NCBI RefSeq assembly: GCF_007829815.1
Contig: NZ_VIWT01000001.1
Span: forward strand, 5,791,001-5,855,000
DNA: 64,000 nt
Source of the DNA: Kitasatospora viridis
Lineage (GTDB): Bacteria; Actinomycetota; Actinomycetes; Streptomycetales; Streptomycetaceae
Direction of reading: 5' to 3'
This document shows, in pieces, positions 16,908-25,629 of this stretch (the stretch's first letter is position 1; the number at the start of each line of letters is the position of its first letter). The notes under the pieces were generated by a model, which worked only from the letters and a program-made list of their open reading frames with translations, searched no databases and was not told the origin of the DNA. Made by a program: the position numbers and the translations under genes.

Positions 16908-17162
16908 ATGCAGGAACAGGTGCGCGCCTTCGTGCTCGCCGCACTCACCGGGATGGACTACGACCTCTCGGGGGTGACCGGTGCGACCAACCTCGGTCCG
17001 TCCGGGCTGGACCTGGAGTCGCTCGCGCTGGCCGACCTCGCGCTGCAGGTCGAGGAGCGCTTCGGGATCCAGTTCGACCTGGACGAGATGGAGGCCAACG
17101 CGCTCATGACGCTCGACGAGTTCGCCGCCGAGGTGGCCGGCCGGATCCCCGCCCCGGCCTGA
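16908..17162 (+). CDS. Acyl carrier protein (second)
   Basis: This 84-aa carrier protein has the predicted phosphopantetheine Ser38 in SGLDLESLALADL, the helix II acidic face ALQVEERFGIQFDLDEME and a final helix DEFAAEVAGRI. The ATG has an optimal AAGGAGAG upstream, and the upstream in-frame extension is not needed. It is separated from the exporter by the low-GC spacer, and a GNAT gene follows 69 bp downstream. It may supply a second carrier for the amino acid ligase or ketosynthases across the exporter. It could also belong to an unrelated pathway whose other genes have decayed. Confidence 0.88.
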   Translation: MQEQVRAFVLAALTGMDYDLSGVTGATNLGPSGLDLESLALADLALQVEERFGIQFDLDEMEANALMTLDEFAAEVAGRIPAPA

Positions 17163-17231
17163 GCAGGCAGCACGCTTGCGGAGCGGAAAATGCCGTGGCC
17201 ACGGTCCGGGTCCGGCTGCTTGGATCCGATC

Positions 17232-17693
17232 ATGACGACACATCTGCCCGCCGGCTACCGACTCTCCACCGACCCGGCCCGGTTGGACGCCGACCGGGTG
17301 CACCGCTGGCTCTCCGAGGACACCTACTGGGCCGGCGGCCGCACCGTCGACAGCCACCGCAGGGCCGTCGAGAACTCACTCAACTTCGGTGTCTACGACG
17401 AGGCTTCGGGCGAGCAGGTGGCCTACGCCCGGATCCTCACCGACCTCGCCACCTTCGCCTGGCTGTGCGACGTCTACGTGGCCCGGCCGGCCCGCGGCAA
17501 GGGCCTGGGCACCGCCCTGGTCGAGGAGATCCGGGACCACCTGGCGCCCTACGGCCTGCGCCGGATCATGCTGGCCACCCGGGACGCGCACGGCGTCTAC
17601 GCCAAGGCCGGCTTCGCCCCGCTCGCCAACCCGGACGTCTTCATGGTCCACGGCGAGAACGTGGTCAGCTTCCGGGCCGACGACGAGGGGTGA
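17232..17693 (+). CDS. GNAT-family N-acetyltransferase
   Basis: This 153-aa single-domain acetyl-CoA-dependent acetyltransferase has motif A at DVYVARPARGKGLGTALVEEI, including the R-G-K-G-L-G pyrophosphate loop. It is followed by RIMLATRDAHGVYAKAGF, the usual C-terminal fold element. The N-terminal DTYWAGGRTVD is typical of small GNATs annotated as acting on small molecules or N-termini. The ATG at 17232 has only a weak GGA upstream; the longer in-frame start at 17190 is less likely. It ends at a strong terminator. Confidence 0.88.
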   Translation: MTTHLPAGYRLSTDPARLDADRVHRWLSEDTYWAGGRTVDSHRRAVENSLNFGVYDEASGEQVAYARILTDLATFAWLCDVYVARPARGKGLGTALVEEIRDHLAPYGLRRIMLATRDAHGVYAKAGFAPLANPDVFMVHGENVVSFRADDEG

Positions 17694-17699
17694 CCCGCT

Positions 17700-17731
17700 G
17701 CCGTCGCCGGCCCGTGCGGGCCGGCGACGGC
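17700..17731. terminator. Strong hairpin between convergent GNAT and GH95-like genes
   Basis: A perfect 14-bp stem (GCCGTCGCCGGCCC at 17700-17713, complementary arm at 17718-17731) has a GTGC tetraloop. It lies 6 bp after the GNAT stop and 6 bp from the stop of the opposing hydrolase gene, a bidirectional terminator. Confidence 0.85.
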
Positions 17732-17736
17732 TCGGA

Positions 17737-20553
17737 TCAGACCTGCGTCCAGCGCTGGTTCGCCGAACCGGAGCAGGTCCAGAGCTGCACCGGACTGCCG
17801 TTGTCCGTCGCGCCGTTCGTCACGTCGAGGCAGAGCCCGGAGGCCGTGGCGCGGATCGAACCGTCAGTGGCCAGGGACCACTTCTGGTTCGCGGACCCGC
17901 TGCAGGGCCAGAGGATCACCCGGGTGCCCGGCACGGTGCCCGCGCCGTCGGCGTCCAGGCACTGGCCCTTGACGGTCAGTGAGCCGTCCGGGTGCGGGGT
18001 CCACTGCTGGTTGAGGCCGCCGCCGCAGTCCCAGATGTCCACCTGGGTGCCGGCGGTGGTGCTCGCCCCCGGGTCGTCGAGGCAGCGCCCGGAGGCCGCG
18101 CCGACCAGCGCGCTGCTCTTCGGCAGCCCGATCGTCACCGACCCCAGGCTGCGCGGCTGGGTGGCCGGGGTGCCGGTGACTGTCGCCACGGTGCGTCCCC
18201 GGACCGGGTCGGCGACCTGCTGCACCACGTAGGAGGAGCCGCGCACGGCCGGGATGGTGAGCTGCGCGGCGGTGGTCGCCTTCACCACCACGGTCGTTTC
18301 GTCGGTGCCGTCGACCACCTGGACCTGGTGGCCGGGCCACGGGTTGCGCAGCTTGATGCTGCCGGTGGAGCCGGCGTTGATGCCGACCGGGCCGATCTGC
18401 CCGCCGTGCACCTGGACCGAGACCTTGTCGGCGCCCTGGATGAAGACGGTGCCGTCGGCGTCCCAGCCCGGCGGCAGGGCGGGGGCGATCCGGACCAGCC
18501 CGTCGTAGTCCTGGACCAGGGCCTCGTCGAGCGCCGCCGCGGTGACGCCCTGCTGCTCGGCGTAGAAGTCCTGGGCGAAGAAGTTGGCGAAGCCGGCCGG
18601 CAGCGTCTGGTACTTCTCGGTGAGCGCGGTCAGCGTGCTGCCCACCTCGCTGCCCAGGCCCAGTCGGGCGGCGTCCAGCGGGTCCAGGTTCCAGTCGTTG
18701 GCCAGCGGGTAGGGCCGGACGGCGTAGCTGCGCTTGGCGAGGTCGGTGAGCGGGCCGCTGTCACCGATCACGCCGTACGGCCAGACCGGTTCGAGGCCGA
18801 TGTTCTCGCTGTTGTGGTTGGTCGCCGCGGGATCGTAGGAGGGGGCGATCACGTCCTGCCCGGCGGCGTCCGCGGCGGGCGTGAGCAACTGGGTGCGGGT
18901 GGCGGCGTCGGTCCGCGCGAACGGGAGCACCTTGGGGATCGCGGCGTTCAGCTGGGCGACCAGATCGGCGTCCTGGCCCAGGAGTTGGGCGGCCTGGACG
19001 GTCGCGGGGAAGAGCGTCTGCTCGGCGGCCAGGTCGGTGGTGGGGTCGTGCACGTCCCACTGGGTCTCGTGCGCGTTGGACGGGTAGGTGTGCAGCTTGC
19101 CGTCCGCTCCGGTGGTCGCGTAGGCCAGCAGGAAGCGCGCGGACTGGGCCATCAGCGGGTAGTTGGCGGCCAGGAAGGCGCGGTCACCGGTCATCTGGTA
19201 CTGCTGCCAGACCCAGAGGCCGACCTCGGCCCCGGTGGTGATGGTCCGGGCGTTGTAGTAAGGGCCGCTGGAGGCATCGCAGTTGAGGCCCGGACTGGAC
19301 AGCCAGGTCTCGTACTCGTAGCCCTGGCCGTTGAAGCGCATCGTCTCGGGCACGCAGATGCCGGGCCGGCCGCCCATGTGGGCCTGGGTCCAGGCCTGCA
19401 TGGCCGGCAGGTTGTCGCGGTAGAGGCTGAAGTACGGGTCGTTGAGGCTGAACGCGCCGGCCGACAGGTTCACCTGGACCTGCATCCGCAGGTTCCAGTG
19501 CCAGTACGCGCCGGGGTCCCAGTTGCGGGAGTCCTGGTAGGGCGAGAACAGGTCGCCCTCGCCGGCCTGCGAGCCGGGGTAGGTGTCCCGGCTCTCCGCG
19601 GCGGCGTCGTAGAGGTCCAGGGTGCGCAGGTTCTCCAGGTAGTCGGCGCTGCCGTCGGCCGAGGAGAACCTGGCCAGCCCGATGCCGCCCCAGAAGCCGT
19701 GCCACCAGGCGAGATGGGCCGCGCTCAGGCTCGCCGAGGGCAGCGTGGCGTCGGTGCCGAGCAGACTGTCCGCGGTGGCCAGGGCGTCGCCGCCGGCCCA
19801 GTGCGGGGCGGCCGTGACCACCCGGAAGCTGCCGTCGGCGTTGGGCGTGAAGGACACCTGCACCGTCTCCGGGTCCACGACGGCGGCGGTCACCGCCTGC
19901 CCGCCCGCGGTGATCGCCCCGAGCGAGCCGAAGGTCGAACCGCTGGCGCCGGGCTGGGAGTTGTCCACCCAGGTCTCGCCGAGGGCGGCCACCTGGCCGG
20001 CCGCCAGGGCCTGCGGCGAGCGGCCGGACCAGAGCGCGAGCCGTGCGGTCTGCGGGGTGGCCGGGTCGGCGCCGGTCACGTCGACCACCATCTCGTCCTT
20101 GTCGGCCCGGATGTAGACGGTGGCGGTCATGCCGCCGCCGGACTCCACCAGGGTGCCGTCGTACAGGTCCAGGTGGGCGGCGAAGTCGGGCGCCGAGGTG
20201 AGCTTGGCCAGCCCCGGAATGGTCAGCCAGCCGGGGGACTTGCGGTCCGGCAGGGTGTCGGACCGGTTGAGCTGGGCGGTGAACCCGCCGGCCGCCCAGA
20301 CGGCGGCGCCCAGGGTGCCGTTGCCCAGCGGCAGGGCCTGGGTCTGGTCGCGGTTGGGACCGGCCAGGACCACGTCCGAGCGGCGGACCAGGTCCGGGGT
20401 GTCGACGGTGAAGCGGCCGGCCTGCCAGGCGGTGGTGGCCGGCGGCTGTGCGGGTCTGGCGGCGGCGATGGTGAGGGAGCTCGCCATCACGAGACCGAGG
20501 GCGGTCCCGGTGGCGGCGGTCCTGCTGAATCCGGCCCTGCTGAATCCAGGCAT
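17737..20553 (-). CDS. Secreted GH95-like glycoside hydrolase with ricin B-lectin domain
   Basis: This exported enzyme of 938 aa probably acts on alpha-L-fucosides or related alpha-L-galactosides. A signal peptide is present (hydrophobic segment about 15-32). The N-terminal beta-domain begins with LPLGNGTLGAAVW and QLNRSD, characteristic of GH95. An (alpha/alpha)6 catalytic region follows, with YWHWNLRMQVQVN, the block ETQWDVHDPTTDLAAEQ and TNHNSENIGLEPVWPYG. The last ~130 residues form a ricin-type trefoil with three QxW repeats (NQQW, NQKW, NQRW). The gene is monocistronic. Substrate specificity within GH95 is inference. Confidence 0.82.
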   Translation of the reverse strand: MPGFSRAGFSRTAATGTALGLVMASSLTIAAARPAQPPATTAWQAGRFTVDTPDLVRRSDVVLAGPNRDQTQALPLGNGTLGAAVWAAGGFTAQLNRSDTLPDRKSPGWLTIPGLAKLTSAPDFAAHLDLYDGTLVESGGGMTATVYIRADKDEMVVDVTGADPATPQTARLALWSGRSPQALAAGQVAALGETWVDNSQPGASGSTFGSLGAITAGGQAVTAAVVDPETVQVSFTPNADGSFRVVTAAPHWAGGDALATADSLLGTDATLPSASLSAAHLAWWHGFWGGIGLARFSSADGSADYLENLRTLDLYDAAAESRDTYPGSQAGEGDLFSPYQDSRNWDPGAYWHWNLRMQVQVNLSAGAFSLNDPYFSLYRDNLPAMQAWTQAHMGGRPGICVPETMRFNGQGYEYETWLSSPGLNCDASSGPYYNARTITTGAEVGLWVWQQYQMTGDRAFLAANYPLMAQSARFLLAYATTGADGKLHTYPSNAHETQWDVHDPTTDLAAEQTLFPATVQAAQLLGQDADLVAQLNAAIPKVLPFARTDAATRTQLLTPAADAAGQDVIAPSYDPAATNHNSENIGLEPVWPYGVIGDSGPLTDLAKRSYAVRPYPLANDWNLDPLDAARLGLGSEVGSTLTALTEKYQTLPAGFANFFAQDFYAEQQGVTAAALDEALVQDYDGLVRIAPALPPGWDADGTVFIQGADKVSVQVHGGQIGPVGINAGSTGSIKLRNPWPGHQVQVVDGTDETTVVVKATTAAQLTIPAVRGSSYVVQQVADPVRGRTVATVTGTPATQPRSLGSVTIGLPKSSALVGAASGRCLDDPGASTTAGTQVDIWDCGGGLNQQWTPHPDGSLTVKGQCLDADGAGTVPGTRVILWPCSGSANQKWSLATDGSIRATASGLCLDVTNGATDNGSPVQLWTCSGSANQRWTQV

Positions 20554-20753
20554 GCTGGTGAGGCGCCTCTCTGCGCAATGGGGGTTGCTGATGGCACGTC
20601 AGTAGTGCGAGCGGGGTGGGGCCTCGGGGGATGGCCCGAAGATACGAACAGATTCGCTCGGAATCACTCAGAACCGAACGGACCGGGGGTCAGACAACTC
20701 CTCCCCGGAGCGGACGTCAAGGCTTCGCGCAGAACTTTCGCCCGCGCCGCGGG

Positions 20754-21428
20754 TCAAGCCCGCTCGCCGGCCGTCGCGAGCAGCCGGCGCACCTCCTGGT
20801 CGGTGGTCTGGTCGAAGTCCTCGTAGTACTGCCCGACCGCCATGAAGGCCGGCGGCGCGCTCAGGCAGACCAGGTCGTCGGCCAGCGGCCCGAGCACCCG
20901 CAGGGCCTCCGGCGCGGTCACCGGCACGGCCAGCATCAGCTCGGCCACCTCGCGCCGGCGCAGCACGGCCAGCGCGGCCCGCACCGTCGCACCGGTGGCG
21001 ATCCCGTCGTCCACCACGACCACCGACCGGCCCGCCACCTCCAGGGGCGGCCGGTCCCCGCGCAGCCGCCCGGTCCGCTCGGCCACCTCGGCCGAGGTGG
21101 CGGTGGCCAGCTGCTCCAGCCGCTCGGCGGAGACGCCCAGCGCCGACACGATGTCGTGGTTGAAGAGCCGGATCCCGCCCTCGCCGACCGCGCCGAGCGC
21201 CAGTTCCGGCTGCCCGGGCGCGCCGATCTTGCGCACCACCAGGATGTCCAGCGGCGCCCCCAGCGCCCGGGCCACCTCGAAGGCCACCGGCACCCCGCCG
21301 CGCGGCAGCCCGATCACGATCGGCTGGTCCGCGGCCCAGGAGGCCACCCGCTTGCCGAGCAGTCGCCCGGCCTCGGCGCGGTCGCGGAACCTCGGCCGGT
21401 GCGCTTGGAACACGGTCATCGTCCTCAC
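20754..21428 (-). CDS. Phosphoribosyltransferase-domain protein
   Basis: This 224-aa type I PRTase-fold protein contains the PRPP loop VVVVDDGIATGATVRAAL and an N-terminal PIVIGLPRGGVPVAFEVA. It belongs to the family found beside dienelactone-hydrolase or stress genes in actinobacteria, whose substrate is not defined. GTG 21428 and ATG 21419 are both possible starts; the former has GGAGG closely upstream. It lies downstream of ctaG but is separated from it by a strong terminator, so it probably has its own promoter. Confidence 0.85.
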   Translation of the reverse strand: MRTMTVFQAHRPRFRDRAEAGRLLGKRVASWAADQPIVIGLPRGGVPVAFEVARALGAPLDILVVRKIGAPGQPELALGAVGEGGIRLFNHDIVSALGVSAERLEQLATATSAEVAERTGRLRGDRPPLEVAGRSVVVVDDGIATGATVRAALAVLRRREVAELMLAVPVTAPEALRVLGPLADDLVCLSAPPAFMAVGQYYEDFDQTTDQEVRRLLATAGERA

Positions 21429-21453
21429 CCACCCTCCAGCCTGCCACCACGTG

Positions 21454-21491
21454 CGGGAGCCCCGCCCACCCGGAGGTGGACGGGGCTCCCG
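21454..21491 (-). terminator. Terminator downstream of ctaG
   Basis: A long hairpin has arms CGGGAGCCCCG (21454-21464) and CGGGGCTCCCG (21481-21491), extended inward by CCACC/GGTGG around a CGGA loop. It sits 18 bp past the minus-strand ctaG stop and just upstream of the phosphoribosyltransferase start. Confidence 0.85.
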
Positions 21492-21509
21492 TGCGTGTCG
21501 GCGGCCGGC

Positions 21510-22490
21510 TCAGCCGGCCTCGGCCGGCCGGTTGCCGCGGCCTTCGAGCGAGGCCAGGTAGGCGTTGTAGGCGACCAGCTCGGCGTCGCCGTCGCGCTCC
21601 GCCGCCCGGTCCTTGCGGTTGGCGTGGCGCTGCTCCGACTTGGCCCACTGGAAGACCAGGGCGACCAGCACCACGGCGGTCGGGATCTCGCCGAAGGCCC
21701 AGGTGATCCCGCCGGCCATCTTCTGGTCCGCCATCAGGTCGGTGCCGGGCGGGGCGCCGGCCGCGTTGAAGGTGGTGACCAGCTGAGTGGTCGCCATCAT
21801 CACCGCGACGCCGAAGAAGGCGTGGAACGGCATCCCCATGAACAGCTCCAGGATCCGCATCACCGGGCTCGGCCGGTGCGGTCCCGGGTCCACGCCCATG
21901 ATCGGCCAGAAGAAGAGCAGCCCGACCCCGAGGAAGTGCACCATCATCGCCAGGTGCCCGATCCGCGACTGCATCAGCGAGTCGAAGATCGGCGTGAAGT
22001 AGAGGCCGTAGAGGCTGGCGATGAAGAGCGGGATGGTGAACGCAGGGTGCGAGAGCACCTTGACGTACCGGCTGTGCAGCAGCGCCACCAGCAGCTCGCG
22101 CGGTCCGCGCGGGCGGCCCTTGCCGGCCGGCCGCAGCGCCCGCAGGGCCAGCGTGATCGGCGCGCCGAGCAGCAGCAGGATCGGCGAGAGCATGCTGAGC
22201 ACCATGTGCTGCATCATGTGCGCGCTGAACAGCGCCATGCCGTAGTCGTTCAGCCCCGAGCAGGTGACCGCGACGACGGTGAGCACGCCGAGCAGCCAGG
22301 CCACCACGCGGCCGACCGGCCAGCGGTCGCCGCGCGCCCGCAGCCGCAGCACCCCGGCGCCGTACAGGCCGGCGGCCAGCAGGCAGCCGATCAGGAACGG
22401 CCAGTCCGGGGACCAGGTGAGCACCGAGTGCAGGGTGAACGGTCCGAGCATCCCGCCACCGTGGTGGTGCATCCCCGACATTCCGTCCAT
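21510..22490 (-). CDS. ctaG: Cytochrome c oxidase assembly protein, CtaG/Caa3 family
   Basis: This 326-aa membrane protein has about seven to eight hydrophobic helices and supports copper delivery to cytochrome oxidase in the membrane. The N-terminus MDGMSGMHHHGGGM is rich in Met and His, plausible copper ligands. Other His/Met residues sit in SAHMMQHMVLSML and HLAMMVHFLG, typical of the family. The cytosolic C-terminal tail is charged. It appears monocistronic. Confidence 0.9.
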   Translation of the reverse strand: MDGMSGMHHHGGGMLGPFTLHSVLTWSPDWPFLIGCLLAAGLYGAGVLRLRARGDRWPVGRVVAWLLGVLTVVAVTCSGLNDYGMALFSAHMMQHMVLSMLSPILLLLGAPITLALRALRPAGKGRPRGPRELLVALLHSRYVKVLSHPAFTIPLFIASLYGLYFTPIFDSLMQSRIGHLAMMVHFLGVGLLFFWPIMGVDPGPHRPSPVMRILELFMGMPFHAFFGVAVMMATTQLVTTFNAAGAPPGTDLMADQKMAGGITWAFGEIPTAVVLVALVFQWAKSEQRHANRKDRAAERDGDAELVAYNAYLASLEGRGNRPAEAG

Positions 22491-22576
22491 CCGCGGTCCT
22501 GCTTTCCCTCGTCGTGCGCCGGGACGACCGATGGTCCGGTTCGTCCGTTTTTCATCTGCTCCACCCTACGGGCGCC

Positions 22577-23716
22577 CTACACCCCGGCAGCCCCCGGGGT
22601 GGGCTCCGGGCGGGGCCGGCCGGCGATCACCACGGCGACGTCGTCGCTGGCGTGGCTGCCCCAGCTCAGCAGGTCGGCGCGGAGCAGGTCGAGCACCCGC
22701 CGGGAGGTTCCGGCGCTCCAGCCGGCCACCCGCTCCACCAGCGGGTAGAACTCGCCCGCCGGGTCGCGGGTCTCGCTGACCCCGTCGGTGTAGAGCAGCA
22801 GCCGGTCGCCGGGGCCGAACGGCACGGTGTCCACCGGGTGGTCGTCGTCCAGCAGCGGGGAGAGGTTGAGCGGCAGGGCGGGCGCGGAGGGCTCCAGCGG
22901 CCGCACCTCGCCGTCGGCGCCGAGCAGCAGCGGGGGCGGGTGGCCGCAGTTCAGCAGCCGGGCCACCGGCTCTTCGGCCGGCAGCTCCAGCAGCACGGCG
23001 GTGGCGAACCGCTCGCTGGCGTCCGAGCCCGGCACCTGCTCGGCGTAGCGGATCATGCTGGTCTCCAGCCGGCGGACCAGCGAGCCGAGGTCGGGCGCCT
23101 CGTAGGCGGCCTCGCGGAACGAGCCGAGCAGCACCGAGGCGGCCTCCACCGCCGCGAGCCCCTTGCCCTGCACGTCGCCGACGATCACCCGGACGCCGAA
23201 GCCGGTGCGCAGCGCCTCGTAGAAGTCGCCGCCGATCCGGGCCTGGGCGGCCGCGGCGGCGTACAGCAGGTCCAGGTCCACGCCGGAGAGCCGGGGCGGC
23301 AGCGGCCGCAGCAGCACCTGCTGGGCGGTGTCGGCGACGGCGTGGATCTCGGCCAGCTCGCGCTCGCGGCTCTGCCGGACGTGGCTGACGAAGCAGGCCG
23401 CGACGGTCACCGCGGTGATCACCAGCATCGCGGTGAGGAAGGAGGCCGGGTGCAGCTCGCTGACCCGGCGGAACGAGAGCAGCACCTCGAAGGCGGCGGC
23501 CAGCACGCCGAACGCGGCGGTGGCCGGCACGTTCCAGGTGGCGGCGGCGAGCGCGGGCGCGGCGGAGAGCACCCGGTCGAAGCGCTGCTGCCCCGGGGTG
23601 GCGACGTCGACCACGGCCGCGAGCGCGATCAGCAGGAACGGCGACCAGCGGGTGAGCTCGCCGACGGACCCCGCCCGGCGGTGGCCGTCCGGGCCGCGCC
23701 GGGATGGTGTACGCAC
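22577..23716 (-). CDS. Membrane PP2C/SpoIIE-type serine phosphatase
   Basis: This 379-aa protein has three to four N-terminal membrane segments (about 25-110) and a short coiled linker (RQSRERELAEIHAVAD). The SpoIIE-like phosphatase domain follows, with metal-binding GGDFYEA, VGDVQGKG, NCGHPPPLLL and the C-terminal SDDVAVVIAGR. Relatives dephosphorylate anti-sigma-factor antagonists in Streptomyces stress and development pathways. No anti-sigma factor is adjacent, so the partner is unknown. GTG start at 23716. Confidence 0.9.
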   Translation of the reverse strand: MRTPSRRGPDGHRRAGSVGELTRWSPFLLIALAAVVDVATPGQQRFDRVLSAAPALAAATWNVPATAAFGVLAAAFEVLLSFRRVSELHPASFLTAMLVITAVTVAACFVSHVRQSRERELAEIHAVADTAQQVLLRPLPPRLSGVDLDLLYAAAAAQARIGGDFYEALRTGFGVRVIVGDVQGKGLAAVEAASVLLGSFREAAYEAPDLGSLVRRLETSMIRYAEQVPGSDASERFATAVLLELPAEEPVARLLNCGHPPPLLLGADGEVRPLEPSAPALPLNLSPLLDDDHPVDTVPFGPGDRLLLYTDGVSETRDPAGEFYPLVERVAGWSAGTSRRVLDLLRADLLSWGSHASDDVAVVIAGRPRPEPTPGAAGV

Positions 23717-23780
23717 CGACTCAGGCTAAGCGGCGCGCGCGGCCCGGGGCGGGTGCGCCACGGCCGCGCTCGCGCCGTCA

Positions 23781-23817
23781 GTCGATCGGATGGTGGTTGT
23801 CCGACCGTCCGATCGAC
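23781..23817 (-). terminator. Hairpin downstream of cold-shock-domain gene
   Basis: A perfect 10-bp inverted repeat (GTCGATCGGA at 23781-23790 and TCCGATCGAC at 23808-23817) with a 17-nt loop lies about 75 bp past the stop of the minus-strand cold-shock-domain gene. It may act as its terminator, or as a regulatory site ahead of the phosphatase gene. Confidence 0.4.
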
Positions 23818-23891
23818 CGTCAGGCTGCTGTTCGAACCTACGGATTGACCGATCGTCGGTCCGCCAGGTCGTCAGTCCGCCGGGGTGCCGC

Positions 23892-24332
23892 TCAGCTCTC
23901 CAGCCAGTTGTGCTGACGGGCCAGGCCGAGCACCGCGCGGCGGATCGCCAGGATCTGGCTGCCGGTCAGCGAGGGCGCCGACTCCAGCAGCGCCTCGGTC
24001 AGCTCCTGCTGGAACTCGGCCCCCGAGAGCACGTCGCACAGGCCGTCGTTCGGCTCGTCCCGGCTGCTCCACGGCGGCAGGATCGGCGCCGGCACGCGCT
24101 GCACGCCGACCCCTTCGCGGACCGGCGCGTCCACCAGCCGGACCCGGGAGGCCTTCATGCCCCGGTCGCCGTGCTCCGCCTCGAAGGTGACCGCCAGCCC
24201 GGCGCGGAACTGGTGCTTCTCCCCGAGCAGGTCGTTGGCGTGCATGAAGAGGTCCTCGCCCCCGCCGTCGGGCGCGATGAAGCCGTACCCGCGAACCTCG
24301 TCGAACCGCAGAATGTGCCCTGTAGACGCCAC
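23892..24332 (-). CDS. Cold-shock-domain protein with C-terminal extension
   Basis: This 146-aa protein has N-terminal residues about 1-65 forming a cold-shock domain, with nucleic acid-binding GYGFIAPDGGGEDLFMHAND (RNP1/RNP2-like). The remaining ~80 residues, ending in QILAIRRAVLGLARQHNWLES, are an added helical region absent from 67-aa CspA-type proteins. The fusion occurs in actinobacteria; its role is unknown, presumably RNA or ssDNA chaperoning. The GTG at 24332 with GGGGTAA upstream is chosen because the fold starts immediately after it. Confidence 0.88.
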   Translation of the reverse strand: MASTGHILRFDEVRGYGFIAPDGGGEDLFMHANDLLGEKHQFRAGLAVTFEAEHGDRGMKASRVRLVDAPVREGVGVQRVPAPILPPWSSRDEPNDGLCDVLSGAEFQQELTEALLESAPSLTGSQILAIRRAVLGLARQHNWLES

Positions 24333-24453
24333 AGTTACCCCAATTGCGTACTCGAACCCACACCTCGTCAGCCGTCGGTACCGCACGCGGCGCCGGCGCG
24401 CCGCCACTTTACCGCGACGCCCGCTCCCCGGTCAGGGGAACGGCGGACGGCGC

Positions 24454-24483
24454 CCGAGGGGTGGGCCGGGCCGCACCCCTCGG
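24454..24483 (-). terminator. Terminator downstream of quinone oxidoreductase gene
   Basis: A perfect 10-bp stem (CCGAGGGGTG at 24454-24463 and CACCCCTCGG at 24474-24483) lies 18 bp past the stop of the minus-strand oxidoreductase gene. Confidence 0.7.
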
Positions 24484-24500
24484 ACGCTCGTGGCCGATCG

Positions 24501-25490
24501 TCAGTCGACGGTGACCAGGATCTTGCCGATGTGCTTGTTCGACTCCAGGTACTCGTGCGCCGTGACGATCTCGTCCAGCGGGAAGCTGCGGTCGATCGCC
24601 GGGTCCAGCCAGCCCTCCGCCAGGCCCGCGGTGACGAACTCCAGCGCCCGGGCCTTGCGCACCGGGTGCGCGGTGATCTCGAAGACCACGTAGCCGCGGA
24701 TGTTGATGCCCCGGCCGATCGCCGCGCGCGGGAACGGGGTGGGCTGGTTGCTCAGGCTGCCGTAGAGGAAGAGCGTGCCGCCGCGCGCGGTGAGCTGGGC
24801 CAGGTCGTTGAAGCCGGGGCCGGCCACCGGGTCGAAGACCACGGTGGCGCCGGCGCCCTCGGTCAGCCGCAGCACCTCGGTCGCCAGGTCCTGCTCGTCC
24901 GTCACCACCACGGCCGCCGCGCCGGCCTCCTCCAGCGCCGCCTTCTTCGCGGCGGTGCGGGTGACCGCGATCGGCACCGCGCCCAGCCGGCCGGCGATCC
25001 GGATCGCGGCCAGGCCGACGCTGCTGGAGGCGGCCGGGATCAGCACGGTGTCGCCCTTGCCGATGCCGGCGATGTCGACCAGCGCGCCGTAGGCGGTCAG
25101 GTACGGCATCCAGACCGCCGCGCCCTGCTCCAGGCTGACCTCGGCGGCCAGCTTGACCAGCGCGGAGACCGGCACCACGGCCTGCTCGGCGTAGACCTGG
25201 TAGTCGTTCATCGAGAAGGTCGGCAGGATCGACACCCGGTCGCCGACGGCGAAGCCGCTCTCCCCGTCGCCGACCTGCTCGATCACGCCGGCCGCCTCGT
25301 AGCCCAGGCCCGCGGGCAGCTCCCGGGCCTGCTCGATGTACCGGCCGGCGCGGAAGCTGGCCTCCGCGCGGTTGAGCCCGATCACCCGGATCCGGACCAG
25401 CGCCTCCCCGGCCCCGGGCACGCCCGGCGCCGCCTCCTCCAGCCGCAGCACCTCGGGCCCGCCCAGCTCATGGAACCGAACGACTCGCAT
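24501..25490 (-). CDS. Zinc-independent MDR-family quinone/enone oxidoreductase
   Basis: This 329-aa NADPH-dependent medium-chain dehydrogenase/reductase has an N-terminal GroES-like domain (GLGYEAAGVIEQVG) and a Rossmann fold with ASSSVGLAAIRIAGRLGA. Cys/His zinc ligands of alcohol dehydrogenases are missing, which places it with quinone oxidoreductase-like enzymes. Likely reaction: reduction of quinones or alpha,beta-unsaturated carbonyls. The ATG at 25490 has GGAGG six bases upstream. It is monocistronic with its own terminator. Confidence 0.9.
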   Translation of the reverse strand: MRVVRFHELGGPEVLRLEEAAPGVPGAGEALVRIRVIGLNRAEASFRAGRYIEQARELPAGLGYEAAGVIEQVGDGESGFAVGDRVSILPTFSMNDYQVYAEQAVVPVSALVKLAAEVSLEQGAAVWMPYLTAYGALVDIAGIGKGDTVLIPAASSSVGLAAIRIAGRLGAVPIAVTRTAAKKAALEEAGAAAVVVTDEQDLATEVLRLTEGAGATVVFDPVAGPGFNDLAQLTARGGTLFLYGSLSNQPTPFPRAAIGRGINIRGYVVFEITAHPVRKARALEFVTAGLAEGWLDPAIDRSFPLDEIVTAHEYLESNKHIGKILVTVD

Positions 25491-25629
25491 AGCGTTCCTC
25501 CACATCTGACGATCAGACAACTACGAGCACAGTAAAGGGGATCAAGGTGAACAGCGGTTGATCGGACCATCAGGTGGACGGGCCCGGAACTGGCTTCGGG
25601 ACCGCACTGCCTCGGGCACCGCCGGTGCG

